Source: Aquabacterium humicola
GTDB taxonomy: Bacteria > Pseudomonadota > Gammaproteobacteria > Burkholderiales > Burkholderiaceae_C
Assembly (NCBI RefSeq): GCF_030167915.1
Contig: NZ_JARGNB010000006.1
Span: forward strand, 352,985 to 416,984
Reading direction: 5' to 3'
DNA: 64,000 bases
Both the position numbers and the translations under genes were made by a program. Positions 54,290-63,923 of the stretch are shown piece by piece; within the stretch, counting starts at the first letter, position 1, and each line of letters starts with the position of its first letter. The notes beneath the pieces were generated by a model. That model ran no database searches. It was not told the DNA's origin and worked only from the letters and a program-made list of their open reading frames with translations.

Positions 54290-55561
54290 TCAGGCGCCGT
54301 CGCCCAGCGTCTCCAGCACGTCCAGGCACGCTCCGATCGTGTGGTAGTCCGTCTTGCCGGGCGGGCTCTTGTGGTCGTCGAGGCGGCGGTTGTCCGGCGT
54401 CAGGATGCGGAACCAGGCGCCGTGCCGGTGATCGACGAAATGGGACCACGCGTAGTCCCACAACCGGTCATACCGACGCCAGGCCTGCGCACGCGCCGCG
54501 GCATCGGGCAGCCGGCAAGCCAGCCGCGCGGCAGCGGCGAACGATTCCGACTGCACCCAGAAGTACTTGTGCGCATCGCACACCGCGTAGCGGCCGGGCC
54601 GCTCGTCGTCGCCGTCGATGAAGCCGTAGACGAGACCCCCGTGCGCTTCGTCCCAGCCTGCGCGCCATGCGAGGTCGAAGAGACGCTGCGCACGGCCGAC
54701 GCGGTCCAGGCCGGTGTGTGCATCGGGCACGCGTGCTTCGAGCGCCAGCAGCAGCTTGGCCCATTCGGTCTGGTGGCCGGTCTGCAAGCCCCAGGGGCGG
54801 AACAGGTTCGCGGGATCGTCGCGGTGGTAATCGCGGTCGATGCGCCAGGACGCGTCGTAGTGCTCCCAGACCAGCCCGTCGGGCTGCTGCCCGGCGAGCC
54901 CGACGGTGATGCTCTCGGCAATCGCACCGGCACGCGCCAGGAACCAGGCCTGCCCGGTGGCATCGAAGGCCGCGAGCATCGCCTCGCAGGCATGCATGTT
55001 GGCGTTCTGGCCGCGGTAGGGCGAGACGGTCCAGTCGGCGCTGGCCTCGTCGGCATGACGCTGCGCCGCGGGCTCCCAGAAGCGCTGCTCCATCAGCTCG
55101 ACCGTCGCGTGCAGGCCCGCGGCCGCACCGTGAATGCCGATGCGCAACGCCTGCGCATAGGCCAGCAGCACGAAGGCCAGGCCGTAGCAGTGCTTGGTGC
55201 CGTCGCGCACGGTGGCGCGCGCCCCGTCCCAATCGATCAGCCAGTGGTAGCCGCCGTGCACCGGGTCGCGGTGCGCGGTCTCGAGGAAGTGCAGGCCGTG
55301 CGCGACGGCCTCGCGCCAGGCGCTCGCGCGCGGATGCGCCGGGAACGCACGCGCCGCCATCGCGAACGTGATGACGAAGCGTGTGCTGCCCACCAGGTGG
55401 CGGGTGCGTTCATCGTCGACGCGGCCATCGTCGCGGTAGCTGTGGAAGAAGCCACCCGTCGGGTCGATGCAGCGGCCGTCGTAGAACGCCAACGTCTGAA
55501 GGACGTGGCCGCGCAGGAATGCGGGCGATCGGAAGTCGGGCAACGGCGGGATCGCCTGCAT
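54290..55561 (-). CDS. AGE-family sugar epimerase/isomerase
   Basis: 423 residues, an (alpha/alpha)6 barrel enzyme. Family landmarks: RGHVLQTLAFYDGRCIDPTGGFFHSYRDDG, GYHWLIDWDG, PYRGQNANMHACEAMLAAFD with the His of the active site, NLFRPWGLQTGHQTEWAKLLLAL, HKYFWVQSESFAAAARL and the last KTDYHTIGACLDVLE. Members interconvert sugars such as mannose and fructose or N-acylglucosamine. The gene is the last of a sugar ABC-transport operon (2 bases after the ATPase gene), so a mannose/glucose/fructose-type isomerase for the imported sugar is likely (inference). Confidence 0.9.
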   Translation of the reverse strand: MQAIPPLPDFRSPAFLRGHVLQTLAFYDGRCIDPTGGFFHSYRDDGRVDDERTRHLVGSTRFVITFAMAARAFPAHPRASAWREAVAHGLHFLETAHRDPVHGGYHWLIDWDGARATVRDGTKHCYGLAFVLLAYAQALRIGIHGAAAGLHATVELMEQRFWEPAAQRHADEASADWTVSPYRGQNANMHACEAMLAAFDATGQAWFLARAGAIAESITVGLAGQQPDGLVWEHYDASWRIDRDYHRDDPANLFRPWGLQTGHQTEWAKLLLALEARVPDAHTGLDRVGRAQRLFDLAWRAGWDEAHGGLVYGFIDGDDERPGRYAVCDAHKYFWVQSESFAAAARLACRLPDAAARAQAWRRYDRLWDYAWSHFVDHRHGAWFRILTPDNRRLDDHKSPPGKTDYHTIGACLDVLETLGDGA

Positions 55562-55563
55562 GC

Positions 55564-56640
<1,077 letters not shown>

Positions 56641-56664
56641 GCGCGGCTTCTTTCGTTGAAGGCT

Positions 56665-57798
56665 TCAGAAAAGCAGTTGGCCGTCGCGGCCGATGGCCGA
56701 GAGGCTGCGGAAAGTGGCGCCGCGGCGCTTCAGGCTCAGCGGCAGGCCGGCAAGCTCGAAGCTCGGCGGCGCAGCGGCCAGCGTGCGCTGCAGCGCTGCG
56801 CCGGTGGCCTGCGGGCCGGTGCGCTGCAGCTGCGCGATCAGTACGCGCGCGGCGATGTAGGCCTCGGTCATCGCCAAGGTCGGGGCGAGTTCCGGCGGAC
56901 CATGGCGCTTGTACGCGGCGCTGAACTCGCGCATCAGCCGGATCTTCGGATCGCGCGGATGCGGCACCAGCTGCGAGATCAGCAACCCGCGCGCGGCGCT
57001 CGCGCCGACCACCGCGGCCAGCTGCGTCGCTTCGGCCGACGACAGCGCGATCAACCGCGCGCGGCCCCCGCCGGCGGCATACAGCTTCGCGAAGTACGCG
57101 ACGGCCGCGGTGTTGGTGGCCAGCACGACGACATCGTGCGGCAGGCGCAGCGTGGCGGTCACCGCCTCGGCCACTTCGGCGCTGTCGGCCGGATGCGGCG
57201 GCACGGTCATCAGCTGCAGGCCGGCGCTGCCGGCGCGCGCAGCGGCCAGCGCGGCGACCTCATGGCCGTCGTCGTCGTGGCCCGTCACCAGCACGATGCG
57301 CCGGGCATGCACTGTCGCGGCATGGGCGAGCACCTGGTCGATCTCGTGCGCGAACGTGCCGCGGATGTTGAAGAGCCAGGGTGCATCGAAGCCGGGTGCG
57401 CTGGCGCTGCCGGACATCACGCCCAGCACCGGCAGGCCGGCCCGCGCGGGCAGCCCGCTGCGCGCAAGCTCGCCGACGGTGCCGCGGCCATGCAGCGCGA
57501 GCAGCGCGAGGGCTTCGCTGTCGCGCAGCGCACCGCGCACCTGCGCGGCGACCTGGCCGGGCTCTTCGTCCAGCGTCATCAGCCGCAGGGTGCGGCCGAA
57601 CGCTGCGCCGGCGGCATTCGCCTCGGCGAAGGCCACCAGCGCGCCCACGCGCAGGTGCCAGCCGATGCCACCGTTGACGCCGGACAGCGGCACCACCTGC
57701 AGTACCGGCCAGTCCGATGGTGTCGGCGCGGCCGCGGCACCGCGCGCGGCGAAGGCGGCCGCGGCGGCGAGGCTGAACTGGCGGCGCGTGCTGGCCAT
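56665..57798 (-). CDS. Periplasmic binding protein of the type-I (LivK-like) fold
   Basis: 377 residues. The N-terminus is STRRQFSLAAAAAFAARGAAAA, a Tat-like signal. The mature protein has VVPLSGVNGGIGWHLRVGALVAF and the two alternating lobes of branched-chain amino-acid/ligand receptors (RLMTLDEEPGQVAAQVRGAL; APWLFNIRGTFAHEIDQVL; TLAMTEAYIAARVLIAQL). Such receptors usually serve a different ABC class than the MalK-type ATPase it is placed beside, so its position inside this sugar operon is odd. It may be a sensor or a second solute receptor. Ligand unknown. Confidence 0.82.
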   Translation of the reverse strand: MASTRRQFSLAAAAAFAARGAAAAPTPSDWPVLQVVPLSGVNGGIGWHLRVGALVAFAEANAAGAAFGRTLRLMTLDEEPGQVAAQVRGALRDSEALALLALHGRGTVGELARSGLPARAGLPVLGVMSGSASAPGFDAPWLFNIRGTFAHEIDQVLAHAATVHARRIVLVTGHDDDGHEVAALAAARAGSAGLQLMTVPPHPADSAEVAEAVTATLRLPHDVVVLATNTAAVAYFAKLYAAGGGRARLIALSSAEATQLAAVVGASAARGLLISQLVPHPRDPKIRLMREFSAAYKRHGPPELAPTLAMTEAYIAARVLIAQLQRTGPQATGAALQRTLAAAPPSFELAGLPLSLKRRGATFRSLSAIGRDGQLLF

Positions 57799-57812
57799 CG
57801 TGTTGTCCGCGC

Positions 57813-58667
57813 TCAGCCCTTGACGGCGCCGGCCGTCAGCCCGCGCACGAAGTACTTGCCGGCGACGACGTAGACGAACAGCGTCGGCAGCGCGGCGATC
57901 AGCGCGGCGGCCATGTCGACGTTGTATTCCTTGACCGAGCTCGAGGTGTTCGACAGGTTGTTCAGGCCCACCGTGATCGGCTTCGAGTCGGCGCCGGAGA
58001 ACACCACGCCGTAAAGGAAGTCGTTCCAGATGTTGGTGAACTGCCAGATCAGCGTGACGACGAGGATGGGCGTCGACAGCGGCAGCACGATGCGGGTGAA
58101 GATCTGCCAGAACGACGCGCCGTCCAGCATCGCCGCCTTCACCAGCTCGTCGGGCAGGCCGACGTAGTAGTTGCGGAAGAACAGCGTCGTCGACGGGATG
58201 CCGGCGATCACGTGCACGAGGATCAGGCCCCAGATCGAGCTGGCGATGCCGAGCCAGCCGAGCACCTGGCTCATCGGCAGCAGCACCACCTGCATCGGCA
58301 TGAAGACGCCGAACAGCATCAGCGCGAACAGCGTCTCGCTGCCGCGGAAGCGCCATTTGCTGAGCACGTAGCCGTTGAGCGCGCCGATCAAGGTGGACAC
58401 CGCGACCGCCGGCACCACCATCAGCACGCTGTTGACGAAGAAGGGCTTCAGGCCGCCGCAGTCGGTGCCGGTGCAGGCGCTGCTCCAGGCCTTGGCCCAC
58501 GCGGCGAAGGTCGGGTCGGTCGGCAGCGACAGCAGATGGCCGGTGCGCACCTGCTCCATGTCCTTCAGCGAGGTCACCAGCATCACGTACAGCGGCGCCA
58601 GGAACCAGGCCGCGAACAGCAGCAGCACGGTCCACAGGAGCACGCGGTGAATCGTCAGGCGATTCAT
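57813..58667 (-). CDS. Sugar ABC transporter permease (MalG-type)
   Basis: 284 residues with six transmembrane segments. The EAA loop that docks the ATPase is present as DELVKAAMLDGASFWQIFTRIVLPLSTP. The periplasmic part before TM2 is long and contains a small cysteine loop (ACTGTDCGG). The carboxyl end GKYFVRGLTAGAVKG is the normal MalG-type ending. The start ATG at 58667 overlaps the other permease gene (ATGA). Both permeases and the ATPase form the membrane channel. Confidence 0.94.
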   Translation of the reverse strand: MNRLTIHRVLLWTVLLLFAAWFLAPLYVMLVTSLKDMEQVRTGHLLSLPTDPTFAAWAKAWSSACTGTDCGGLKPFFVNSVLMVVPAVAVSTLIGALNGYVLSKWRFRGSETLFALMLFGVFMPMQVVLLPMSQVLGWLGIASSIWGLILVHVIAGIPSTTLFFRNYYVGLPDELVKAAMLDGASFWQIFTRIVLPLSTPILVVTLIWQFTNIWNDFLYGVVFSGADSKPITVGLNNLSNTSSSVKEYNVDMAAALIAALPTLFVYVVAGKYFVRGLTAGAVKG

Positions 58668-59542
58668 TTCTTGGACCTCAGCTCGGAATACAGGTAGGGC
58701 ACGACGATCGCGGCCACGGTGGCCAGCATCACCGTCGCGCTGGCGGCGCCGAGGCCCAGCTGGCCGCGGGTGAAGCTCATCGCGTACATGAAGGTCGCGG
58801 GCAGGTCGGTGGCGTAGCCGGGGCCGCCGGCGGTCAGCGCCATCACCAGGTCGAAACTCTTGATCGCCAGGTGGCTCACCACCATCAAGGTCGAGAAGAA
58901 GACCGGCCGCAGGCTGGGGATCAGGATGCGCCAGTAGATGCGCGGCAGGCTCGCGCCGTCGACCTGCGCGGCCTTGATGATCGATTCGTCGATGCCACGC
59001 AGTCCGGCGAGGAAGAGGGCCATCACGAAGCCCGCGCTCTGCCAGATGCCGGCGATCGCGACGCAGTAGATCGCCTTGTCGGGCTGCACCAGCCAGTCGA
59101 AGCTGAAGGCCGTGAAGCCCCACTGGTGCATCAGGTGCTCGAGGCCGAGGCCGGGGTTGAGCATCCACTTCCACGCGGTGCCGGTGACGATGAACGAGAT
59201 CGCCATCGGGTAAAGGTAGATCGTGCGCAGCACACCTTCGGCGCGGATCTTCTGGTCGAGCAGGATGGCCAGGAAGAGCCCCAGCGCCATCGCGCCACCG
59301 ATGAACAGGCCGCCGAAGATCGCCATGTTCTTCAGCGCGACGCGGAAGCGTTCGCTCTCGAAGAGGTTGACGTACTGCTCGACGCCGACGAACTCGTAGT
59401 TGGGCAGCAGGCGTGACGCGGACAGCGACAGGTAGCCGTTCCAGGCGATCAGCCCGTAGATGAAGAACAGAGCCAGCACGAAGCTGGGGGCCACCACGAG
59501 CTTGGGCAGCCAGGGGGTGCGCAATGCGCTCGGGGCGGACAT
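58664..59542 (-). CDS. Sugar ABC transporter permease (MalF-type)
   Basis: 292 residues with six transmembrane segments. The EAA loop is IDESIIKAAQVDGASLPRIYWRILIPSLRP. Near the N-terminus FFIYGLIAWNGYLSLSASRLLPNYEFVG is typical of the first partner permease of GtsB/UgpA type. GGPGYATDLPATFMY is the conserved periplasmic loop. The start at 59542 is chosen; the frame continues to a TTG at 59581. It overlaps the next permease gene by 4 bases. Confidence 0.92.
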   Translation of the reverse strand: MSAPSALRTPWLPKLVVAPSFVLALFFIYGLIAWNGYLSLSASRLLPNYEFVGVEQYVNLFESERFRVALKNMAIFGGLFIGGAMALGLFLAILLDQKIRAEGVLRTIYLYPMAISFIVTGTAWKWMLNPGLGLEHLMHQWGFTAFSFDWLVQPDKAIYCVAIAGIWQSAGFVMALFLAGLRGIDESIIKAAQVDGASLPRIYWRILIPSLRPVFFSTLMVVSHLAIKSFDLVMALTAGGPGYATDLPATFMYAMSFTRGQLGLGAASATVMLATVAAIVVPYLYSELRSKK

Positions 59543-59664
59543 TCGTTGCAGAAACCTGTTCGCTGAAATGAGCGGGTTCAAAAGGGCGCCACGCGCGCGG
59601 CAGCGACACGTGGCGCCAAGCTCCGGTGAAGAAGCAGCTCTCTCTTATCGCTCGCTCGCCTGGA

Positions 59665-60927
59665 TCACTTCGTCTTCGCGGCGCTCGCGATGCGCGCCTG
59701 CGCATCGGCCACCGTCATCTTGTCGTCGTTCCAGAACTGGCTGACGACGTCCTTGATCGCGCCTTCGACGGCCGAGGGCACGGCCATGCCGTGCGCGATC
59801 GAGGGCACCAGCGCGCCGGACTTGGCGGTGTCGACGAAGTCCTTCGACGAGGCCTTGGCGCACTCGTCGAACTTGTCCATCTTCATGTTCAGCCGCACCG
59901 GGATCGAGCCCTTGTAGAGGTTGAAGAGCTCCTGGAAATTCGGCGCCATGATCTCCTTGGCCAGCTCCTTCTGCGCCGCGACGTTGGCCGCGTCCTTCAG
60001 CTTGAACATCGCGAACGAGTCGACGTTGAAGGTATAGGCCTTCGCGGTGCCGGGGGCCGGCACGCAGACGAAGTCGGTGCCCGGGTTCTTGCCGGCGGCG
60101 ATGAACTCGCCCTTGGCCCAGTCGCCCATCAGCTGCATGCCGGCTTCGCCCTTGATGACCATCGCGGTGGCCAGGTTCCAGTCGCGGCCGGCGGCGTTCT
60201 TGTCGGTATAGCCCTTGACCTTCTTGAAGGTCTCGAGCACCTTGGTCATCTGCGGGCCGGTGAGCGTGGCCGCGTCCAGCTGCACCAGCGCCTTCTTGTA
60301 GAAGTCGGCCCCGCCGACGCCGAGCGCGACGCTCTCGAAGGTGGTGAAGTCCTGCCAGTTCTGGCCGCCATGCGCGACCGGGATGATGCCGGCCTTCTTC
60401 AGCGCGTCGGCGGCGACGAAGAACTCGTCCCAGGTGGTCGGCACCTTGGCGCCGGCCTTCTTGAAGGCCTCGGGGTTCGCCCACAGCCAGTTGACGCGGT
60501 GCACGTTGACCGGCGCGGCGATGTAGTTGCCCTTGTACTTCATGATGTCCGAGACGACCTTGGGCAGCAGCTCGTCCCACTTCTCGGCCTTGGCGACGTC
60601 GTCGATGTTGGCCAGCACGCCTTCGCGCGCCCATTCCTGCAGCGACGGGCCCTTGATCTGCGCGGCCGAGGGCGCATTGCCCGAGACCACGCGCGACTTC
60701 AGCACCGTCATCGCCGAATCGCCGCCGCCGCCGGCCACCGCGAAGTCCTTCCAGCGATGGCCGCCCTTCTGCAGCGTCAGCTTCAGCGCGGCCGCGGCCT
60801 TGGCCTCGCCGCCGGAGGTCCACCAGTGCAGCACTTCCACTTCGCCGGCCTGCGCCGCGGTGCCCGCGAGCAGCGCGCCGCAGGCGAGGGTGATCGCGCC
60901 GAGGCGCAGGGTCTGGATTCGATTCAT
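59665..60927 (-). CDS. Sugar ABC transporter substrate-binding protein (glucose/mannose-type)
   Basis: 420 residues. The signal peptide ends at AGTAAQAGE. LHWWTSGGEAKAAAALK is the family opening, and GAGMQLMGDWAKGEF, YNIAAPVNVHRVNWLWANP-like and VPTTWDEFFVAADALKKAGIIPVAHGGQNWQ follow as in glucose-binding GtsA proteins of Pseudomonas and Thermus. It is the periplasmic receptor that passes a hexose to the two permeases. The preference for glucose or mannose is inferred from similarity remembered, not tested. It precedes the permease genes by about 120 bases. Confidence 0.92.
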   Translation of the reverse strand: MNRIQTLRLGAITLACGALLAGTAAQAGEVEVLHWWTSGGEAKAAAALKLTLQKGGHRWKDFAVAGGGGDSAMTVLKSRVVSGNAPSAAQIKGPSLQEWAREGVLANIDDVAKAEKWDELLPKVVSDIMKYKGNYIAAPVNVHRVNWLWANPEAFKKAGAKVPTTWDEFFVAADALKKAGIIPVAHGGQNWQDFTTFESVALGVGGADFYKKALVQLDAATLTGPQMTKVLETFKKVKGYTDKNAAGRDWNLATAMVIKGEAGMQLMGDWAKGEFIAAGKNPGTDFVCVPAPGTAKAYTFNVDSFAMFKLKDAANVAAQKELAKEIMAPNFQELFNLYKGSIPVRLNMKMDKFDECAKASSKDFVDTAKSGALVPSIAHGMAVPSAVEGAIKDVVSQFWNDDKMTVADAQARIASAAKTK

Positions 60928-60984
60928 CTGTCTGTCTCCTGAGAGTTGAGCGAGCTTAGGCCGCGTGGGTGCGGCCGACCATCG

Positions 60985-62190
60985 TCAGAACCACCACTCC
61001 ACCTGGGCGCCGTAGCTGGTGCCCGAGGTCTCGCCGTTGAAGGCGGCCTGGCCGGTCACGTTGCCGGCGGCCTTGTTCCACTTCGCGGTGGTCACGTAGA
61101 GGCGGAACTCCGGTCGCGTCCAGAAGTCGGGACCCACCGACAGCGTCGGCGCGAAGGTGAACTTCGTCAGCCGCGCGGTCTGGCCGCCTTCGGGCTTGTA
61201 TTGCGACAGGCCGGCTTCGGCCAGCAGCTTGAAGTTCTTCGTCAGCGCGTACGACACGCGACCGCCGACGCTGGCCGAATCGGTCTTCAGGCCGGCGCCG
61301 TTCTTTTCGCTCGCCAGCAGCAGCATCGCCTGGCCGCCGAGCGCACCGCTCTGGCCGTTGAAGGTCTCGACGATGCGCCAGCTCTTTGCCTTCGAGCCTG
61401 CGGTCAGGTCGCCCCAGTTGCCGTTCAGGCCGGCCGAACCCTGCGCGAACTGCAGCCACAGGCTGTTCGACAGTCCGGTGCCGAAGAGCTTGGCCTGGTC
61501 GTGGCGCACGGTGAAGCCGGCGCCCGACTTCCCGCCCTTGAAGTCGCCCTTGGTGGCGTGGAAGAAGAAGTTCAGCGTGCCGTCCGGATTGACCGGCAGG
61601 CCGAGGTACTCGACGTTGACGCGGTTGCCCGGGCGCGGGTAGTCGCTGTCGGTCTTGTAGAAGGCGACGCCGAGCTTGCCGGCGCCCACCGGCTGGTTCT
61701 TGAAGCCGGCGCCGACGCCGAGCATCTCGATGAAGAAGGTGTCGACGATGTGCACGTCGCCGCGACGGCCGCGTTCCTTGCCGATCCAGAAGGTGGCGTT
61801 CGGCGCGATGTCGAAGCCGCGCGCTTCGGCCCACATCTGCTCGATGTTCAGGCCCTTGTCGCCGGCGTTCTGCGTCTGCGGCGTGTACTGGTTGACCATC
61901 AGCGTCGCGCGGTAGTCGATGCCGTCCTTCTGGAAGCCCTGGCTGAGCTGGAACTCGCCGTAGAAGTCGCACTCGTTGCCGAGCCGGTACTTCATGCCGG
62001 CGCTGCCGCCGTTCAGCCCATAACACGCACGGGACGTGTCCTCCGAGGTCAGCCCCGGCCCGGCGCGGAAGTAGCCGGTGTAGTCGACGGCCTGCGCGCT
62101 GCCGGCGGCGGCGAGCAGCGCGAGCGCGGCGGCCGAGGCCAGCCGGGCGCGGCGCGGCGTGGCGCTGGGGGAAGGGATGGGTGCATGCAT
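60985..62190 (-). CDS. Maltoporin-like outer-membrane sugar porin
   Basis: 401 residues. A signal peptide (SAAALALLAAAGSAQA) precedes a beta-barrel of about 16-18 strands: VDYTGYFRAGPG at the start, the cysteine pair in RACYGLNGGSAGMKYRLGNECDFYGEFQL, which matches LamB, and the aromatic end VEWWF needed for outer-membrane insertion. LamB family porins pass malto-oligosaccharides or other sugars. It is the first gene of the sugar operon after the sensor kinase. The promoter region carries a set of TTAATG boxes. Confidence 0.92.
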   Translation of the reverse strand: MHAPIPSPSATPRRARLASAAALALLAAAGSAQAVDYTGYFRAGPGLTSEDTSRACYGLNGGSAGMKYRLGNECDFYGEFQLSQGFQKDGIDYRATLMVNQYTPQTQNAGDKGLNIEQMWAEARGFDIAPNATFWIGKERGRRGDVHIVDTFFIEMLGVGAGFKNQPVGAGKLGVAFYKTDSDYPRPGNRVNVEYLGLPVNPDGTLNFFFHATKGDFKGGKSGAGFTVRHDQAKLFGTGLSNSLWLQFAQGSAGLNGNWGDLTAGSKAKSWRIVETFNGQSGALGGQAMLLLASEKNGAGLKTDSASVGGRVSYALTKNFKLLAEAGLSQYKPEGGQTARLTKFTFAPTLSVGPDFWTRPEFRLYVTTAKWNKAAGNVTGQAAFNGETSGTSYGAQVEWWF

Positions 62191-62264
62191 GGCGTCGAGG
62201 TCTCCGTCGTTGTGGGGGGTGCCTCGCCGCCCGTGCAGCCACGGAGCATCAACGCAAGGCAGCG

Positions 62265-62319
62265 TTAATGTTCCATAAAGCTTTAATGAGAGTCTCTAGG
62301 TATTAATGCTAGATTAATG
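62265..62319. promoter_or_regulatory. Four TTAATG boxes upstream of the porin gene
   Basis: TTAATG occurs at 62265, 62283, 62303 and 62314 in the otherwise GC-rich gap between porin and kinase genes, at spacings of 18, 20 and 11 bases. An AT-rich stretch of this kind stands out strongly. It could be a set of binding sites for the response regulator or a catabolite regulator, or -10-like elements. Confidence 0.5.
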
Positions 62320-62336
62320 TTACGTTCAGGGATTGA

Positions 62337-63782
62337 TCAAGTCTGCAGCGGCAGGTCCAGGCGCGCGCGCAGGCCCTGCGGCTGGTTGGGCTGGAGGCTC
62401 ACCTGGCCGCGGTGGCGTTCGGCGATCTCGCGCACGATCGCCAGGCCCAGGCCGCAGCCGGTGCCTTCGTGGGTGGCGCGCACGAAGCGGCCGAAGACGG
62501 CTTCGCGCTGCTCGGCGCTCAGGCCCGGGCCGTTGTCGGCGACCTCGACGATCGCGTGGCCGCCCTCGGCGCGCACCGACACCGTGACCTCCGTGCCGCG
62601 GCCGGCGTAGCGGATCGCGTTGTCGACGAGGTTGAAAACGGCCTCGCGCAGCAGCAGCTCGTGGCCCATCACCAGGATGTTCACCCGCCCACTTTGCGTG
62701 TCATCACCCGCCTCGTCGACGCCGAGGTCGATGCCGGCCGCGAGCGCCCGCGGCACGCATTCGGCGACCAGCGCGACGACCAGCGCGCGCAGGTCGACGG
62801 TGCTGCGCGGCAGCGCCGCAGCAGCCTCGGGCTCGGCCCGCGTCAAGGTGAGCAGCTGGTTGACGAGGTGCGCGCTGCGCACCGCGCCTTCGTGCACGCG
62901 CTGCAGCCGTGCGGCGAGCTCGGGATCGCGGTTGGTCTGCAGCGCGATCTCGGCCTGGCTCTTCAGCCCGGCCAGCGGCGTGCGCAGCTGGTGCGCCGCG
63001 TTGCTGATGAAGCGGCGCTGCGCCGCGACGCTTTCCTGCACCGCGGCCAGCAGGTCGTTCAATGCGCGGGCGAGCGAACGCACTTCCTGCGGCGCCGCCT
63101 CGAGCTGCAGCGGCGCCAGGTCGTTCGGCGCGCGGTCCTCGACCAGCGCGCGCAAGCGCGCCAGCGGCGCCAGGCCGGCGCGGATGCCGGCCCAGACGAT
63201 CATCGTCATCAGCGCGATCAGTGCCGACAGCGGCAGCACCGTGTCGAGCAGGATGCTCTTGGCCAGCTCGTCGCGGCTGGCCTGGCTGCGCGCGATCTGC
63301 ACCAGCAGCACCTGGTTCGAGCCTTTTTCGCCGATCGGCAGAAACAACGCCGCGAGGCGGATGCGCACGGCGTCGAGTTTCGCGTCGTAGAACACCGGCT
63401 CGCCCAGCCGCGGGGTTTCCGCGCCCGGCGGCAGCGGCAGCTGCCGGTTGCCGAGGATGAACTTGCCCGGCGGCGTCGACACCATGTAGTAGACGCGGTC
63501 GTCGGGGTCGGCCTCGATGATGTCCTGCGCGGCGCGCGGGAAGTCGATGAACAGCCCGTCGCTCATCGGCTTGACCTGTCGCGCCAGCGAGCGCGTGGCC
63601 TGCAGCAGGCTGGCGTCGATGCCGCGGCTGGCGTAGCGCTCGGCGACGTTGTAGGTCACGAAGGCCGCGGCCATCCACAGCACCAGCTGCGGCAGCAGCA
63701 GCCACAGCAGCAGCTGGCGGTGCAGCGAGCGGTGGCCGAGCGCGCTGCCGAGCGCACGGGTCAGGAATGGGGGTGGACGCAT
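62337..63782 (-). CDS. Two-component sensor histidine kinase
   Basis: 481 residues. Transmembrane segments at about 25-47 and 180-202 flank a periplasmic sensor of TctE/2CSK_N type (ASLLQATRSLARQV; FYDAKLDAVRIRLAALFLP). HAMP and a dimerisation domain follow, with the phosphorylated His in SNAAHQLRTPLAGL. The ATPase part has the N-box VFNLVDNAIRYA, G1 VEVADNGPGLS and G2 GCGLGLAIV. The stop lies 146 bases before the porin start on the same strand, so it may control that operon. Its response-regulator partner should lie to the right, outside the window. This matches GltS-like control of glucose uptake (inference). Confidence 0.93.
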   Translation of the reverse strand: MRPPPFLTRALGSALGHRSLHRQLLLWLLLPQLVLWMAAAFVTYNVAERYASRGIDASLLQATRSLARQVKPMSDGLFIDFPRAAQDIIEADPDDRVYYMVSTPPGKFILGNRQLPLPPGAETPRLGEPVFYDAKLDAVRIRLAALFLPIGEKGSNQVLLVQIARSQASRDELAKSILLDTVLPLSALIALMTMIVWAGIRAGLAPLARLRALVEDRAPNDLAPLQLEAAPQEVRSLARALNDLLAAVQESVAAQRRFISNAAHQLRTPLAGLKSQAEIALQTNRDPELAARLQRVHEGAVRSAHLVNQLLTLTRAEPEAAAALPRSTVDLRALVVALVAECVPRALAAGIDLGVDEAGDDTQSGRVNILVMGHELLLREAVFNLVDNAIRYAGRGTEVTVSVRAEGGHAIVEVADNGPGLSAEQREAVFGRFVRATHEGTGCGLGLAIVREIAERHRGQVSLQPNQPQGLRARLDLPLQT

Positions 63783-63902
63783 TCAGGGGGCCACGTGGCT
63801 GCTGTCGGCCCGTTGTGGTCGTTCGCGTGCGTAATCGAAGGACTGGCGATTTGTGGAGCGACAAAGGCGCGGCCGGGCAGCCCGCACCGCGCGACTCCGG
63901 CG

Positions 63903-63923
63903 GTCGGCCCCGGGGGGGCCGAC
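63903..63923. repeat. Palindrome at the right edge
   Basis: GTCGGCCC (63903-63910) and GGGCCGAC (63916-63923) form a perfect 8-bp stem with a 5-base C/G loop. It lies in the 218 bases (63783-64000) right of the kinase gene, where I see no other feature. Confidence 0.4.
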
